A stretch of DNA of 64,000 nucleotides from Candidatus Koribacter versatilis Ellin345 (GTDB taxonomy: Bacteria > Acidobacteriota > Terriglobia > Terriglobales > Acidobacteriaceae). Where the stretch lies: positions 3,720,001 through 3,784,000 of the forward strand of contig NC_008009.1 in NCBI RefSeq assembly GCF_000014005.1, read 5' to 3'. The notes under the pieces are model-generated. The model was not told the origin of the DNA. It searched no databases and saw only the letters and a list, made by a program, of their open reading frames with translations. Position numbers and translations under genes: made by a program. Below are positions 24,731 to 32,311 of this stretch, in pieces; positions within the stretch are counted from its first letter, which is position 1, and every line of letters starts with the position of its first letter.

Positions 24731-24916
24731 TCAGTTCCGCTTCGAAAGGTGGCGTTCGTCTGCCTCGATCTCTTTCAGGGCAGCATGCATCATGTACCCG
24801 GAGATCGTGCGCCCTGTGGCGCTGCGGACGCGGTTGAGCCGCTTTCGGAATTCGTCACTGCAATAGATAAAAATGCCGGTTCTCTTCTTTTTCGGGGTCG
24901 ATTTCTTCTTCGGCAT
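24731..24916 (-). CDS. small ribbon-helix-helix-like DNA-binding protein
   Basis: 61 residues. A lysine-rich N-terminus (MPKKKSTPKKKRTG) is followed by a beta strand, GIFIYCSDEF, and two helices, RKRLNRVRSATG and TISGYMMHAALKEIEADE, the layout of an Arc/CopG-type ribbon-helix-helix protein. Such proteins bind palindromic operators as dimers. A perfect 16-bp inverted repeat lies 59 bases upstream of its start, so it may repress itself and the adjacent integrase. It is one of only two clear regulator candidates in the prophage. Confidence 0.65.
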   Translation of the reverse strand: MPKKKSTPKKKRTGIFIYCSDEFRKRLNRVRSATGRTISGYMMHAALKEIEADERHLSKRN

Positions 24917-24974
24917 CCCGTCTCAACGCGCGTCCGATTTAGGGGGAGCTGTCGCGTTCAAACAGTTTACCTTT

Positions 24975-24990
24975 ATTGCTCTATAGCAAT
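24975..24990. promoter_or_regulatory. palindromic operator upstream of the ribbon-helix-helix gene
   Basis: ATTGCTCTATAGCAAT is a perfect ATTGCT/AGCAAT inverted repeat around CTAT, in AT-richer DNA where a promoter for the small regulator would lie. Confidence 0.55.
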
Positions 24991-25260
24991 AGCCCAAGGC
25001 CCGAGCAGATTTTTAGATGGGGATAACTCAGTGAACGCCACGCGGGGGATGCGGGGTTCGATGTTGCAGGTGCCGAGGATAGTACACAGATGCGCGGCGA
25101 TGCGCAAGTAGGCCACCAGCGCCAGTGCGCGACAATCATGCAAAGTCGGAGCCCTTCGCAGAGCTCCGCTCTAGACGATTTCCTGTGGCATGTGGCCGTT
25201 CTATAGTCTGCTCATGGCACACCTCCGATGCAGTCGGGGATGGATTCCCCCAAAAACGAT
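24991..25260. other. intergenic region at the end of the lysis operon
   Basis: No confident gene. A reverse-strand frame of about 50 codons (…ALALVAYLRIAAHLCTILG…) starts only at a TTG and ends at 24982 inside the palindrome, so it is weak. GGAGGTGTGCCATG near 25225 is followed by only four codons. Confidence 0.35.
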
Positions 25261-25521
25261 TTACGCCGGCGGCGGAGGAGGATCTCCTGCAGACGTCTGC
25301 GCTTTCTTCAGGTCGAGGTATTTTCCCGCTCCATAGAACGCCGTCATGAAGAGCACCTGGCCGGCCATGGTGGCGACGTCGGGGAGCTGGTGGGTGTGGC
25401 GCACATAAGACGTGTTCCAGCCCACCACGAAGAACACCACCACCGTGGTGATGCCGCGCGAGAACGATTCCGGCCGGTCGGATTGGTAAAACCCGGCGAG
25501 GAACGCCGCGAACTTCAACAT
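25261..25521 (-). CDS. holin-like small membrane protein
   Basis: 86 residues. MLKFAAFLAGFYQSDRPESF precedes two hydrophobic segments (ITTVVVFFVVGWNTSY and VATMAGQVLFMTAFYGAG), followed by a charged stretch and a proline-rich end. Size, topology and position at the end of the late operon fit a holin or holin-associated protein. AGGAGG lies five bases upstream of ATG 25521. The 14-bp palindrome lies inside its last codons (Q-T-S-A), nine codons before the stop. No motif proves pore formation. Confidence 0.6.
   Translation of the reverse strand: MLKFAAFLAGFYQSDRPESFSRGITTVVVFFVVGWNTSYVRHTHQLPDVATMAGQVLFMTAFYGAGKYLDLKKAQTSAGDPPPPPA
25288..25301. repeat. 14-bp palindrome, copy 2 (one mismatch)
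   Basis: TGCAGACGTCTGCG, inside the last codons of the holin-like gene. Confidence 0.8.
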
Positions 25522-25531
25522 ATCGCCTCCT

Positions 25532-26125
25532 TTAATGGTGTGCGGCGCCGTAGCCGATCGCCGCACCGATGCCAACCGCCAGTGCTACCTTGCCCACGCG
25601 CTTGAGCACGCTGCCGCCCTTCGCGGCCTGCTTCCATTGCGCAGCTTCATCGCTCTTTGCCTTGAGCTGGTCGGCCATCAGGTCCGTCTTTTGGCTGCAG
25701 ATCCCGAGCTGCGCCGTGCACTGCTGGCCTTCCAGCAGCTTCTCCGCCACCGGCCGCACATCTTCCTGAGGCACGATTACGTCGCCGACCTTCGCTTCCC
25801 CGTTCTTCACCGCCGCCGAGTTCACGTCGAGCACCTTCACCGGCGCCGAGGCCTGCGGCACCACATCGGGGAGTTTGACGGTGATCTGCGGCACTGTCAT
25901 CTTCGCCAGGGCGGCCGTCTGCGCTTGCTGCTGGCGATCGAGCGCCTGCTTCTGATCGTCAAGCTGCTTGAGCGCCGAGGCGATCTTCTTCTCGGCGTCC
26001 TGGTCGGCCTGCGCTTTCGTCTCTGCGACGGCGATCTGCATGGCCTTGCGATGTTCTTCCCATCCGACCAAAAGCAACAGCACCAGCAGCACAACGCTGC
26101 CGGCGATCTCAAGTTTGGTTCGCAT
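25532..26125 (-). CDS. spanin/Rz-like membrane-anchored coiled-coil protein
   Basis: 197 residues. An N-terminal membrane anchor (LEIAGSVVLLVLLLLVGWEEHR) is followed by a long coiled coil rich in Lys, Gln and Ala (KAQADQDAEKKIASALKQLDDQKQALDRQQQAQ), a Val/Pro-rich middle with two cysteines (EGQQCTAQLGICSQ), a second short coil and a Gly/Ala-rich C-terminal hydrophobic end (VALAVGIGAAIGYGAAHH). The anchor plus periplasmic coil recalls an inner-membrane spanin, which fuses the two membranes during lysis. The start is preceded by AGAGGTG and overlaps the upstream gene by 17 bases. Confidence 0.6.
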   Translation of the reverse strand: MRTKLEIAGSVVLLVLLLLVGWEEHRKAMQIAVAETKAQADQDAEKKIASALKQLDDQKQALDRQQQAQTAALAKMTVPQITVKLPDVVPQASAPVKVLDVNSAAVKNGEAKVGDVIVPQEDVRPVAEKLLEGQQCTAQLGICSQKTDLMADQLKAKSDEAAQWKQAAKGGSVLKRVGKVALAVGIGAAIGYGAAHH

Positions 26126-26534
26126 CTTTCACCTCTGGATGATCTGGCGGATGCACTCCGATCGGCATGACCGACAGATCGATATAAGGGCCCTCATAGC
26201 CTTCAGGCACGAGATAGAAGGAATAAGCAAGACGCCCGCACGCCTTCTTTGTGGGCTTCTCTTCTCCCACGCGGATCCGCGCAATACCAACGATGGCCTC
26301 TGCGGCTTTGCGAATCTGCTCTTTCAAGTGGTCGGCGGACGCCGCAGACTCGCGCCACGGGAACGCGATCAGATCGATGTCCGTCTTCAGGCTTCCATGC
26401 ATTGCCAGTGCGTAACCGCACCGGTAGGCGACGTGTCGCAACGCCGGCATCAAGACACCGAAGTACTCGCGCGTGCGGGTCTGATAGCTACACGGACGAT
26501 CTTCTTTCCCTTCACATTGTTCGCAACGCGCCAT
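26109..26534 (-). CDS. conserved phage protein with minimal nucleotidyltransferase-like motif
   Basis: 141 residues. It opens MARCEQCEGKEDRPC (zinc-type cysteines). RCGYALAMHGSLKTDIDLIAFPW then has the GSL…DxDL pattern of minimal nucleotidyltransferases, followed by a helical region, a KACGRLAYSFYL strand and a Pro-rich end. Proteins with this HGS-x-DxDLIA segment are common in tailed phages and their role is not established. It lies between two lysis-type genes, but nothing in it suggests lysis. Confidence 0.6.
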   Translation of the reverse strand: MARCEQCEGKEDRPCSYQTRTREYFGVLMPALRHVAYRCGYALAMHGSLKTDIDLIAFPWRESAASADHLKEQIRKAAEAIVGIARIRVGEEKPTKKACGRLAYSFYLVPEGYEGPYIDLSVMPIGVHPPDHPEVKDANQT

Positions 26535-26538
26535 CGCT

Positions 26539-26976
26539 TCACTCTCCCGGCAACGGCACTCGCACCGTGAGCCAGATCTCTTCATTGCGCGCGATCGCTT
26601 CCTGCAGCTTCGGAAACAATCGCAAGTACGCTTTGCGGCTGTCTCCCACCCAGTCCGTTTGCCGGATATCGCCGACCAGGAGGCAGCCATCGGTATCGGC
26701 AGCCTTGTTGCCCCAGTGGATCCGTATGCCCTCGAAACCCGGCACATCGAGCACATGCGGCATGTCGCAACCGAAGTGCGACGAGTGATCGATCACAACG
26801 CGATAGCGACCCTCGGGGATCGCGGTCTGGTCCTGGATCTTCCAAGTCTCCACCGCCGCGCCTTTGACTTCGCGCACCACGTCCTCGAGGATGAAGCACT
26901 CCATCTCGCCATCGAGATAGAGCACACCGACCGTCGCGTATTGTGACGGCCATAAACGTCGAGCAAGTAATTCCAT
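26539..26976 (-). CDS. DUF5675-family phage protein
   Basis: 145 residues. The sequence VGVLYLDGEMECFILEDVVREVKG ... TAIPEGRYRVVIDHSSHFGCDMPHVLDVPGFEGIRIHWGN ... TDGCLLVGDI matches the DUF5675 pattern. The conserved His, Asp and Cys residues cluster as in L,D-transpeptidase-like folds, but catalytic identity is unproven. Its place among lysis-type genes, and the absence of any recognised endolysin, make it a candidate cell-wall-acting protein. ATG 26976 follows AAGGGAA; a longer frame upstream overlaps the neighbour and was dropped. Confidence 0.75.
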   Translation of the reverse strand: MELLARRLWPSQYATVGVLYLDGEMECFILEDVVREVKGAAVETWKIQDQTAIPEGRYRVVIDHSSHFGCDMPHVLDVPGFEGIRIHWGNKAADTDGCLLVGDIRQTDWVGDSRKAYLRLFPKLQEAIARNEEIWLTVRVPLPGE

Positions 26977-26986
26977 GAGTTCCCTT

Positions 26987-27364
26987 TCAATGCGCTCCTG
27001 AGCCGCCGGCACTGGCGCCGCGAGCTTGAGCACGCGGAATGCCCTCGAGCCGCGCCGTACGCTCCCTCAACTCAGTGATATGGCTTTCCGCATCCCTGAT
27101 CCTCGTAAACTGCTCGCTGTCGATCTTCTCCTGGCGATCTCGCCATTCCTTGTGATCGGAACGCATCTGCGCCAGCGAAGTGTTCACGCTGGAGAAGCCC
27201 TCGCTGACCTTGGTCTCCAGCGAGCCTTCATGGCGCCCAGACTTCCGCGAAGTAGCGATCCAGCCGCCCACAAGTCCAGAGAGGCCGAAGAGCAACATCA
27301 CAGCAAAGGTCAGCCATCCATTCGGGCCGGCTGCCTGCAGCAGGAAAGCGGCGGGGTTGGTCAT
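26987..27364 (-). CDS. membrane-anchored coiled-coil phage protein
   Basis: 125 residues. One hydrophobic helix (GWLTFAVMLLFGLSGLVGGWIA) is followed by a basic turn (TSRKSGRHEG) and a long amphipathic coil (EKIDSEQFTRIRDAESHITELRERTARLEG). This is a common layout for phage lysis accessory proteins and for DUF1515/DUF2746-like proteins. ATG 27364 was chosen because the frame above it lacks a ribosome site. It may support holin or spanin function. Confidence 0.55.
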   Translation of the reverse strand: MTNPAAFLLQAAGPNGWLTFAVMLLFGLSGLVGGWIATSRKSGRHEGSLETKVSEGFSSVNTSLAQMRSDHKEWRDRQEKIDSEQFTRIRDAESHITELRERTARLEGIPRAQARGASAGGSGAH

Positions 27365-27397
27365 GTGGCCAGCTCCAACGTCAAAGTGGTACAGCAC

Positions 27398-27778
27398 TTA
27401 CTTTCCGACCGGGATCCGGTCGAAAGCTTCTTTCACGATCAGGTAGTTCCGGGCGCGCTCGAGCGCAGCCACCGTGAACTCCACGATCTTCGAATTCAGG
27501 TCCACCGTGCCCTCGGCGATCGCCGCCTCGATCAGCGTCTCGATACGGTGCGGCAGTTCCACGGGCTTGCCCTTGGCGTCGAGAATCGGCGAGCCATCGA
27601 CGTTCACCGGGAACGCGCGCACACGCAACGCCTGGTGCGGCATGGGGATGAGGTTGTCGGGATTCGCATCCGCCTGCTTGCGGGTGATCTCGACGATGAT
27701 GGTGTGGCCGCCCTCGATTTCGAAGGCCTGCCGCCCCGCGGCAGCATCACTCAATTTCGGAACATGCTTCTGGATCAT
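27398..27778 (-). CDS. hypothetical phage protein downstream of tail tip
   Basis: 126 residues, soluble. It is coupled to the tail tip gene by an ATGA overlap (27775-27778). Strands and helices alternate (FEIEGGHTIIVEITRKQ, ALRVRAFPVNVDGSPILDAKGKPVELP), and the C-terminal half has amphipathic helices (HRIETLIEAAIAEG, ALERARNYLIVKEAFDRI). Position directly after the tail tip suggests a virion-associated or tail-fibre-assembly role, but no family is recognised. Confidence 0.65.
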   Translation of the reverse strand: MIQKHVPKLSDAAAGRQAFEIEGGHTIIVEITRKQADANPDNLIPMPHQALRVRAFPVNVDGSPILDAKGKPVELPHRIETLIEAAIAEGTVDLNSKIVEFTVAALERARNYLIVKEAFDRIPVGK

Positions 27779-30579
27779 TTCGGATTGCCCCCGATCATGC
27801 TGTTGTGCGAAATAGCGCGCTTGTGCGGATCCTTGCCGGCGGCGAATTCGCGATGGCCGAAGTACAACATGCGGACCTCGCAGAGCCCGAGGAAGAGCAC
27901 ACGCACATACGACCATTCCAGGCGTCGCCGCACCGGCCACTCTTCATCGAGCACTGTCAGGCCCCAGCAGCCATCCATGCCCTCCGCGGTGGTTTCCATG
28001 CCTTCTTTGGAATGGAAGGGTGTGTCGGCCGAGCCTTCCCAAACTGTGCCGTTGTCGTACTCGAGGCGGACGCACCGCACCCGCTTCGAGCTGAAGCCCA
28101 TCTCCAACGATTGGCGCTCGAGCTCGCGGCCGTTGAAGCAATCGGCGAACTCACCATTGCGGATATCGCCAACGGTCCGGCCTTCCTCGAGGAACATGCC
28201 CACACAACAGCAGCCGCCGCCATTACCACCACCGCCCGTGCCGCCGCCACCCATCGCCGGTGTGTTGATCCAGCCGACGTAATAACGATGTCGGCCGGCG
28301 AGTACGTCGGTAAAGTCGGTCGAGGCCTGGTAGGTTTGCGGGCCACCAGCGGGTGGCACGCTGCTGTCGTCAAAGAAGACGTAGTAGCCGGTGCTATATG
28401 CGAGGCCAGTGATCGAGCCGGAATTGAAGCTCACCTGGCCGAAACCGAATTGCAACGCGAAGGCCGCGATCGCGATCGTCGCTGAACTGCCGGCATCGGT
28501 GGCGCTGAGCGGGTTGGTACCACCAACGATCGTGGAATTCTTGTTGCCGATCGTAGTGGGCGAGAGCGACTCCTGGACGATCGAGCTGATCGTCGTCGAG
28601 GCCTGCAGGTTGTCGGCCTCAGCATATGCGCCATACACTCCATACACGTTCCGCGGCCGCACCCGGACGTCGTAATAGGTTCCACCCTCAACGGCGTCGA
28701 TCCAGGCATCTTGCACATCGCCGGCATACTCGGGCTGCACGATCCACGTAGAGTCGGCGTGCTTCTTGAACTCGACGAAGATCTTCCCGCCCTCGATCAC
28801 GAACTGGTCGGCCGGAGAATTCCAGAAGGCATGGATCCGCGCGCGAGTCACACCATCGGGAGCAGTCACGGCATCGGCCGGCCCGCTCTCAATCGTCAGG
28901 TCGGTCACGGACTGCACCGTGTCGGGATCATTGAGTACTGGCGTGGGCGCATCGAGCATGGGCTGCTCATCGGCCGTACTCCAGGCATAGACGTCTTCGT
29001 CGGTCTCGCGCATCGAGAAGTTCACACCGAGCGCCATGTCGCTTTCCACGGTCAGCATCGCCGAAGCCAGCTCGAAGGTTTTATCGGTCCATCCGAAGTT
29101 GGCATGCGTGACCGGCACGACATCGGGCGGCGAGCTGAGATAGGGCCCGAGCTTGCACGCCGCGGCCAGAGTGATCGGTCTGCGTCCGGCCTCGAGCTCC
29201 ATCTTCGCCAGGCGCTGCGACGTCGCCGGCGAAGTGGTAAACGGATACTCCACGTCCTTCCAGGAGATCTCGCCGGCGTCCTGCCAGTAATCCTCCCAAT
29301 GCGCTCCAAGCCCAGGTTCCTTGTCGGCATCGGCAGTGTGGGGCGCCGTGCAGACGTATGCATAACCCATATGCATGGCGGCATCGAGTGCGCCGTACAC
29401 CGTCGTCAACGCCCAGTTGCCTTTGTCGGTGGTGCCGGTGATGCCGTTGTCGTCGGCCACGTAGCTGGCACGCACCACAGGCGGGAAATCCGACGAGCTC
29501 CAGGCATTGCCGGGATAGAGGAACACGCCCTTTACCCCATTGAACGAATCGCGGCGGCCGATACGCCCGGTCAGCGTGAGCGGGCCGCGGAAGTCGTCAT
29601 CGGTAAGCGTGGGCGCAGTCGGAGTGCGCCACGCGCCGAGGAAGATCTTCCACTGCCCGCCCACCCACGGCATTTTGCCGAAGCCCGAGGAGAGCAGCCC
29701 ACTGAGCACATCGCCCACGGTCTTGCTGGTGTCGTAGAAGCCGTTGCAGGTATAGCGCGCCTCGCTGCCACCGGCCGCGAGCTCAACCGCTTCGTCGCAA
29801 AGATTGGCGGCGGCGATGAAGCTGGCGTCATCCAGCTCCCAGCTCTGCGCTCGCAGTCCATACTTGCGATCGGTCATGTGATCGCGGATGTGCAGCGCAA
29901 GGTTCTGCGACCAGGCTGTCGAACTATCGCGCGGGTCGAAGACTTTCTTGCCGCGGATGGTGGCGCGGATCGCCGAAGGTGCACCGTTCGGAAACTTGTT
30001 AGCGTCCCACTTCAAACGAAAGTGCGTCGAGCAGCAGCCTTCCTGCTTGTGCGCGGAGGTCCACGCCGTGGGCGCATCGGCAATCAATCCGGCGAAGGCT
30101 GACTCGCCCGGAGCGCCGAGCTTCGTCTCGACCTTGACGACGCCGGCATACTTGCCGGTTTCATTGCCCGACCCATCGAGAGTGAGCTTGTAGTTGTCGA
30201 ACCAATACTCCTCGATCGCATCGCACTCATGCCCAGCCCACGTCACCACCAGGTGCAGGTATTCGGCGTTGGAACCGCTCGAGCAGATGAACGTGACAAT
30301 ACCGCCAAGCTGAGAACGACCGCGGATGATGACCCTCGGCGCTGCAGGTTGACGGATCGAGACGGCATGGTTCGCGGCATCGTTCACCAGGCTCGAAACC
30401 GAAGGCGGCCGGTTCAACATGCCCACGACGCCGCCCACGATCAGCGTGGCACCGGTCAGAATCAATGTCAGCGCGCTGATGCCGAGCAACGTAGCCGCGA
30501 TGGTGCCAGCGGCGATCGCCGCGCCGGCGCCGGCGCCTACAATCGCCAGCCCGATGATGAGTCCGATGACGGGAGGCAT
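27775..30579 (-). CDS. gpJ-like tail tip protein with C-terminal Hint (intein-like) domain
   Basis: 934 residues. The first 75 residues hold hydrophobic segments (LIIGLAIVGAGAGAAIAAG, LTLILTGATLIVGGVVG), common in tail-tip attachment proteins. The body resembles lambda J (SSGFGKMPWVGGQWKIFLGAW; DDDFRGPLTLTGRIGRRDSFNGVKGVF). A CBM5/12-like insertion (AYVCTAPHTADADKEPGLGAHW) lies near residue 400 and a fibronectin-type region near 600. A Gly run then leads to a domain of about 137 residues that begins CCCVGMFLEEGRTVGDI, contains GSADTPFHSKEG and ends YFGHREFAAGKD…ISHN followed by Ser. This is the Hint pattern, with an N-terminal Cys and a C-terminal His-Asn. Only eight residues follow. Confidence 0.85.
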   Translation of the reverse strand: MPPVIGLIIGLAIVGAGAGAAIAAGTIAATLLGISALTLILTGATLIVGGVVGMLNRPPSVSSLVNDAANHAVSIRQPAAPRVIIRGRSQLGGIVTFICSSGSNAEYLHLVVTWAGHECDAIEEYWFDNYKLTLDGSGNETGKYAGVVKVETKLGAPGESAFAGLIADAPTAWTSAHKQEGCCSTHFRLKWDANKFPNGAPSAIRATIRGKKVFDPRDSSTAWSQNLALHIRDHMTDRKYGLRAQSWELDDASFIAAANLCDEAVELAAGGSEARYTCNGFYDTSKTVGDVLSGLLSSGFGKMPWVGGQWKIFLGAWRTPTAPTLTDDDFRGPLTLTGRIGRRDSFNGVKGVFLYPGNAWSSSDFPPVVRASYVADDNGITGTTDKGNWALTTVYGALDAAMHMGYAYVCTAPHTADADKEPGLGAHWEDYWQDAGEISWKDVEYPFTTSPATSQRLAKMELEAGRRPITLAAACKLGPYLSSPPDVVPVTHANFGWTDKTFELASAMLTVESDMALGVNFSMRETDEDVYAWSTADEQPMLDAPTPVLNDPDTVQSVTDLTIESGPADAVTAPDGVTRARIHAFWNSPADQFVIEGGKIFVEFKKHADSTWIVQPEYAGDVQDAWIDAVEGGTYYDVRVRPRNVYGVYGAYAEADNLQASTTISSIVQESLSPTTIGNKNSTIVGGTNPLSATDAGSSATIAIAAFALQFGFGQVSFNSGSITGLAYSTGYYVFFDDSSVPPAGGPQTYQASTDFTDVLAGRHRYYVGWINTPAMGGGGTGGGGNGGGCCCVGMFLEEGRTVGDIRNGEFADCFNGRELERQSLEMGFSSKRVRCVRLEYDNGTVWEGSADTPFHSKEGMETTAEGMDGCWGLTVLDEEWPVRRRLEWSYVRVLFLGLCEVRMLYFGHREFAAGKDPHKRAISHNSMIGGNPK
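29349..29362. repeat. 14-bp palindrome, copy 3 (one mismatch)
   Basis: TGCAGACGTATGCA in the middle of the tail tip gene. This is the only coding copy read in a different frame (YVCT). Confidence 0.6.
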
Positions 30580-31011
30580 CTAGCTGATCCTCCAGGCGCG
30601 ACGACAGCAGCGTAGCGGCAACACAACATCGCCATCCGGACCAACCGAGTGCACCATGTGGCCATGCAGCCCGACAATGCCGAGCGTCGGGCCGCCGATC
30701 GCGGTATCGAAGAGCACTACGTCGCCGCGTTGCGCGTTGAGCTTCGTCACTTCCATCAGCGCCTGCTGCGCCGCAATCTTGTCGGCGAGCTGGTCGAGTC
30801 CACCGCCAGCGAACCTACGAATTGCTTTCGTTGCGCCGGCCTTCGTGTTGTAGCGGCCGCGGAAGTCGGCGGCCATGTCCACGCCGGTGATCGCCATGAC
30901 CGCATCGCAGGCAAAGAGTGCGCAGTCGTTCTTCCCCCATGCGAATGGAACGGCCGCGCGCTCGCGGAGAAACCGCGCGAGCTCCTCGGGCCAACCCTGC
31001 AGGCGCTTCAT
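30580..31011 (-). CDS. NlpC/P60-like tail peptidase (DUF6950-like)
   Basis: 143 residues. VPFAWGKNDCALFACDAV places the likely catalytic Cys after an NDC motif, and GIVGLHGHMVHSV supplies the His, as in the NlpC/P60-like tail proteins (gpK / GTA gp14 type) that open peptidoglycan during DNA injection. The order distal tail – hub – peptidase – tip is the usual one. Its start overlaps the upstream hub gene by ATGA and its stop is directly followed by the tip gene start. Confidence 0.82.
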   Translation of the reverse strand: MKRLQGWPEELARFLRERAAVPFAWGKNDCALFACDAVMAITGVDMAADFRGRYNTKAGATKAIRRFAGGGLDQLADKIAAQQALMEVTKLNAQRGDVVLFDTAIGGPTLGIVGLHGHMVHSVGPDGDVVLPLRCCRRAWRIS

Positions 31012-31634
31012 CGTTTGGCCACCCTCTGCCCCGGAGGCACTGGCGGAAACACCGGGGCACCCTTGCCCCAGGTGATACTCAGACTCTGCAGCGCACCCAC
31101 ATACTCAAACCCGATATCGCCGGGCACGAAGAGCTGCTGGTCTTCATTGGTGTAGCGCCACTCGCGCGCGCGCTGCAGGTCCACCAGCCGGCTCTCCACG
31201 CTGATGGTCACGGTGCAGGTATCGCCGCTATCGCTGATCGTCGGGACGTCCGTATATCCCGACCAGGCGCAATACGGATCCGCGAGCACCGCGCCGGTCA
31301 CCTGGTCGGCCGCACCGAGAAAGATGTTGGCGATATTGTTCGGCCGGCACTCGTTGAGTACCTGCTGAACCGCGGTGCTCGGGATCCCGGAGAGCGAGAG
31401 CGCGGCGGCCTGCGCGGATCCGTCCGTGGTCTCCTGCAGTTGCGAGATGCTTCCCAGCACTGTGCCATTCGGTAAAGCGACGCCCAGCCAGGTCTGACCA
31501 TTCCACACGATCGCGCCGATGCCGCTCCACAGCCGCACCCATCCGCTCACGAACTGCACTTCCACAAAGAGCAGCGGCACGAGGTTCTTCTTCGCGAATT
31601 CAGCTTCGATCGTCGGGGTCAGTCCGCGCGACAT
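31008..31634 (-). CDS. tail hub / minor tail protein (DUF2163-like)
   Basis: 208 residues, mostly beta. MSRGLTPTIEAEFAKKNLVPLLFVEVQFVSGWVRLWSG and the later SGIPSTAVQQVLNEC ... VSIESRLVDLQRAREWRYT-type segment resemble phage minor tail proteins that precede the NlpC/P60 peptidase (GTA gp13-like). It probably forms the hub ring between the distal tail ring and the tip. A TAATG junction couples it to the gene before it. Family assignment is by pattern only. Confidence 0.7.
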   Translation of the reverse strand: MSRGLTPTIEAEFAKKNLVPLLFVEVQFVSGWVRLWSGIGAIVWNGQTWLGVALPNGTVLGSISQLQETTDGSAQAAALSLSGIPSTAVQQVLNECRPNNIANIFLGAADQVTGAVLADPYCAWSGYTDVPTISDSGDTCTVTISVESRLVDLQRAREWRYTNEDQQLFVPGDIGFEYVGALQSLSITWGKGAPVFPPVPPGQRVAKR

Positions 31635-32302
31635 TAGAGATATTCCTCCGCGTCGAACTTGATCCCGTGGATGAGCGCGTTATCTACGTCCACCTGGCGA
31701 TCGTTGGAACTGAGACGAAAGACGCCTTGCGGCACATTGGTCACGATCGCAGTGCCATCAGTGAGCGCTTCGCGCAATCTGGGATAAATATTCAGAGTCG
31801 CTTCGCCGGATCCGTCGGCGTCCACGTCCATCAGGTTCAAGTACAACCGCTGCGTCAAACCACTTCCCACCTGCAGCCAGTCACCGGACCTCAGCGTCTT
31901 CGCAGTGCCGGCCGTCAGGTTCTTGATCGCCAGCACTTTGCTCCCGGCCGCATTCGAACCATTTACCTCAGGCGATGCGCCCGCGAGATCTCCCTGCGGG
32001 AATTTCATGGAGCTATCGCCGCACAGAAAACTTCCGGAGCGGCCGCGCAGGGCGGCAAGGAACGCGATCCACGCCCGCGCGGTCTCTTTGTAACAAGGGA
32101 TCAAGCTGCAGGAGAACTGGAGAAATTCACCCGGCCACTCGAAGCTCTGCGTCGAGCTGGTGAAGGGCGAGCGCGTGACCCCGACCACATCGTGCATCTT
32201 GATCGAGATCGAGGCACGCCCCGGCAGCGCAGGCATTGCGAGCGGGTAGGCGACCGAGGTCAACCCCTGTATGACGACTCCAGTTGGCCCGAATACAGGC
32301 AT
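31634..32302 (-). CDS. distal tail protein-like
   Basis: 222 residues, mostly beta. The N-terminus VFGPTGVVIQGLTSVAYPLAMPALPGRASISIKMHD and the central WIAFLAALRGRSGSFLCGDSS match proteins located between the tape measure or fibre and the hub gene in siphoviruses with GTA-like tails, which form the hexameric distal ring. The middle has the Gly-rich loop SLTAGTAK-like turn AIKNLTAGTAKTLRSGDWLQVG, and the end a strand-rich EATLNIYP region. Function is inferred from order. Confidence 0.65.
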   Translation of the reverse strand: MPVFGPTGVVIQGLTSVAYPLAMPALPGRASISIKMHDVVGVTRSPFTSSTQSFEWPGEFLQFSCSLIPCYKETARAWIAFLAALRGRSGSFLCGDSSMKFPQGDLAGASPEVNGSNAAGSKVLAIKNLTAGTAKTLRSGDWLQVGSGLTQRLYLNLMDVDADGSGEATLNIYPRLREALTDGTAIVTNVPQGVFRLSSNDRQVDVDNALIHGIKFDAEEYL

Positions 32303-32311
32303 CGCACGCTC

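Noticed and set aside
28711-30102. 463-codon forward frame opposite the tail tip gene
   Set aside because: Shadow of a GC-rich gene; composition rich in Arg, His and Gly without domains.
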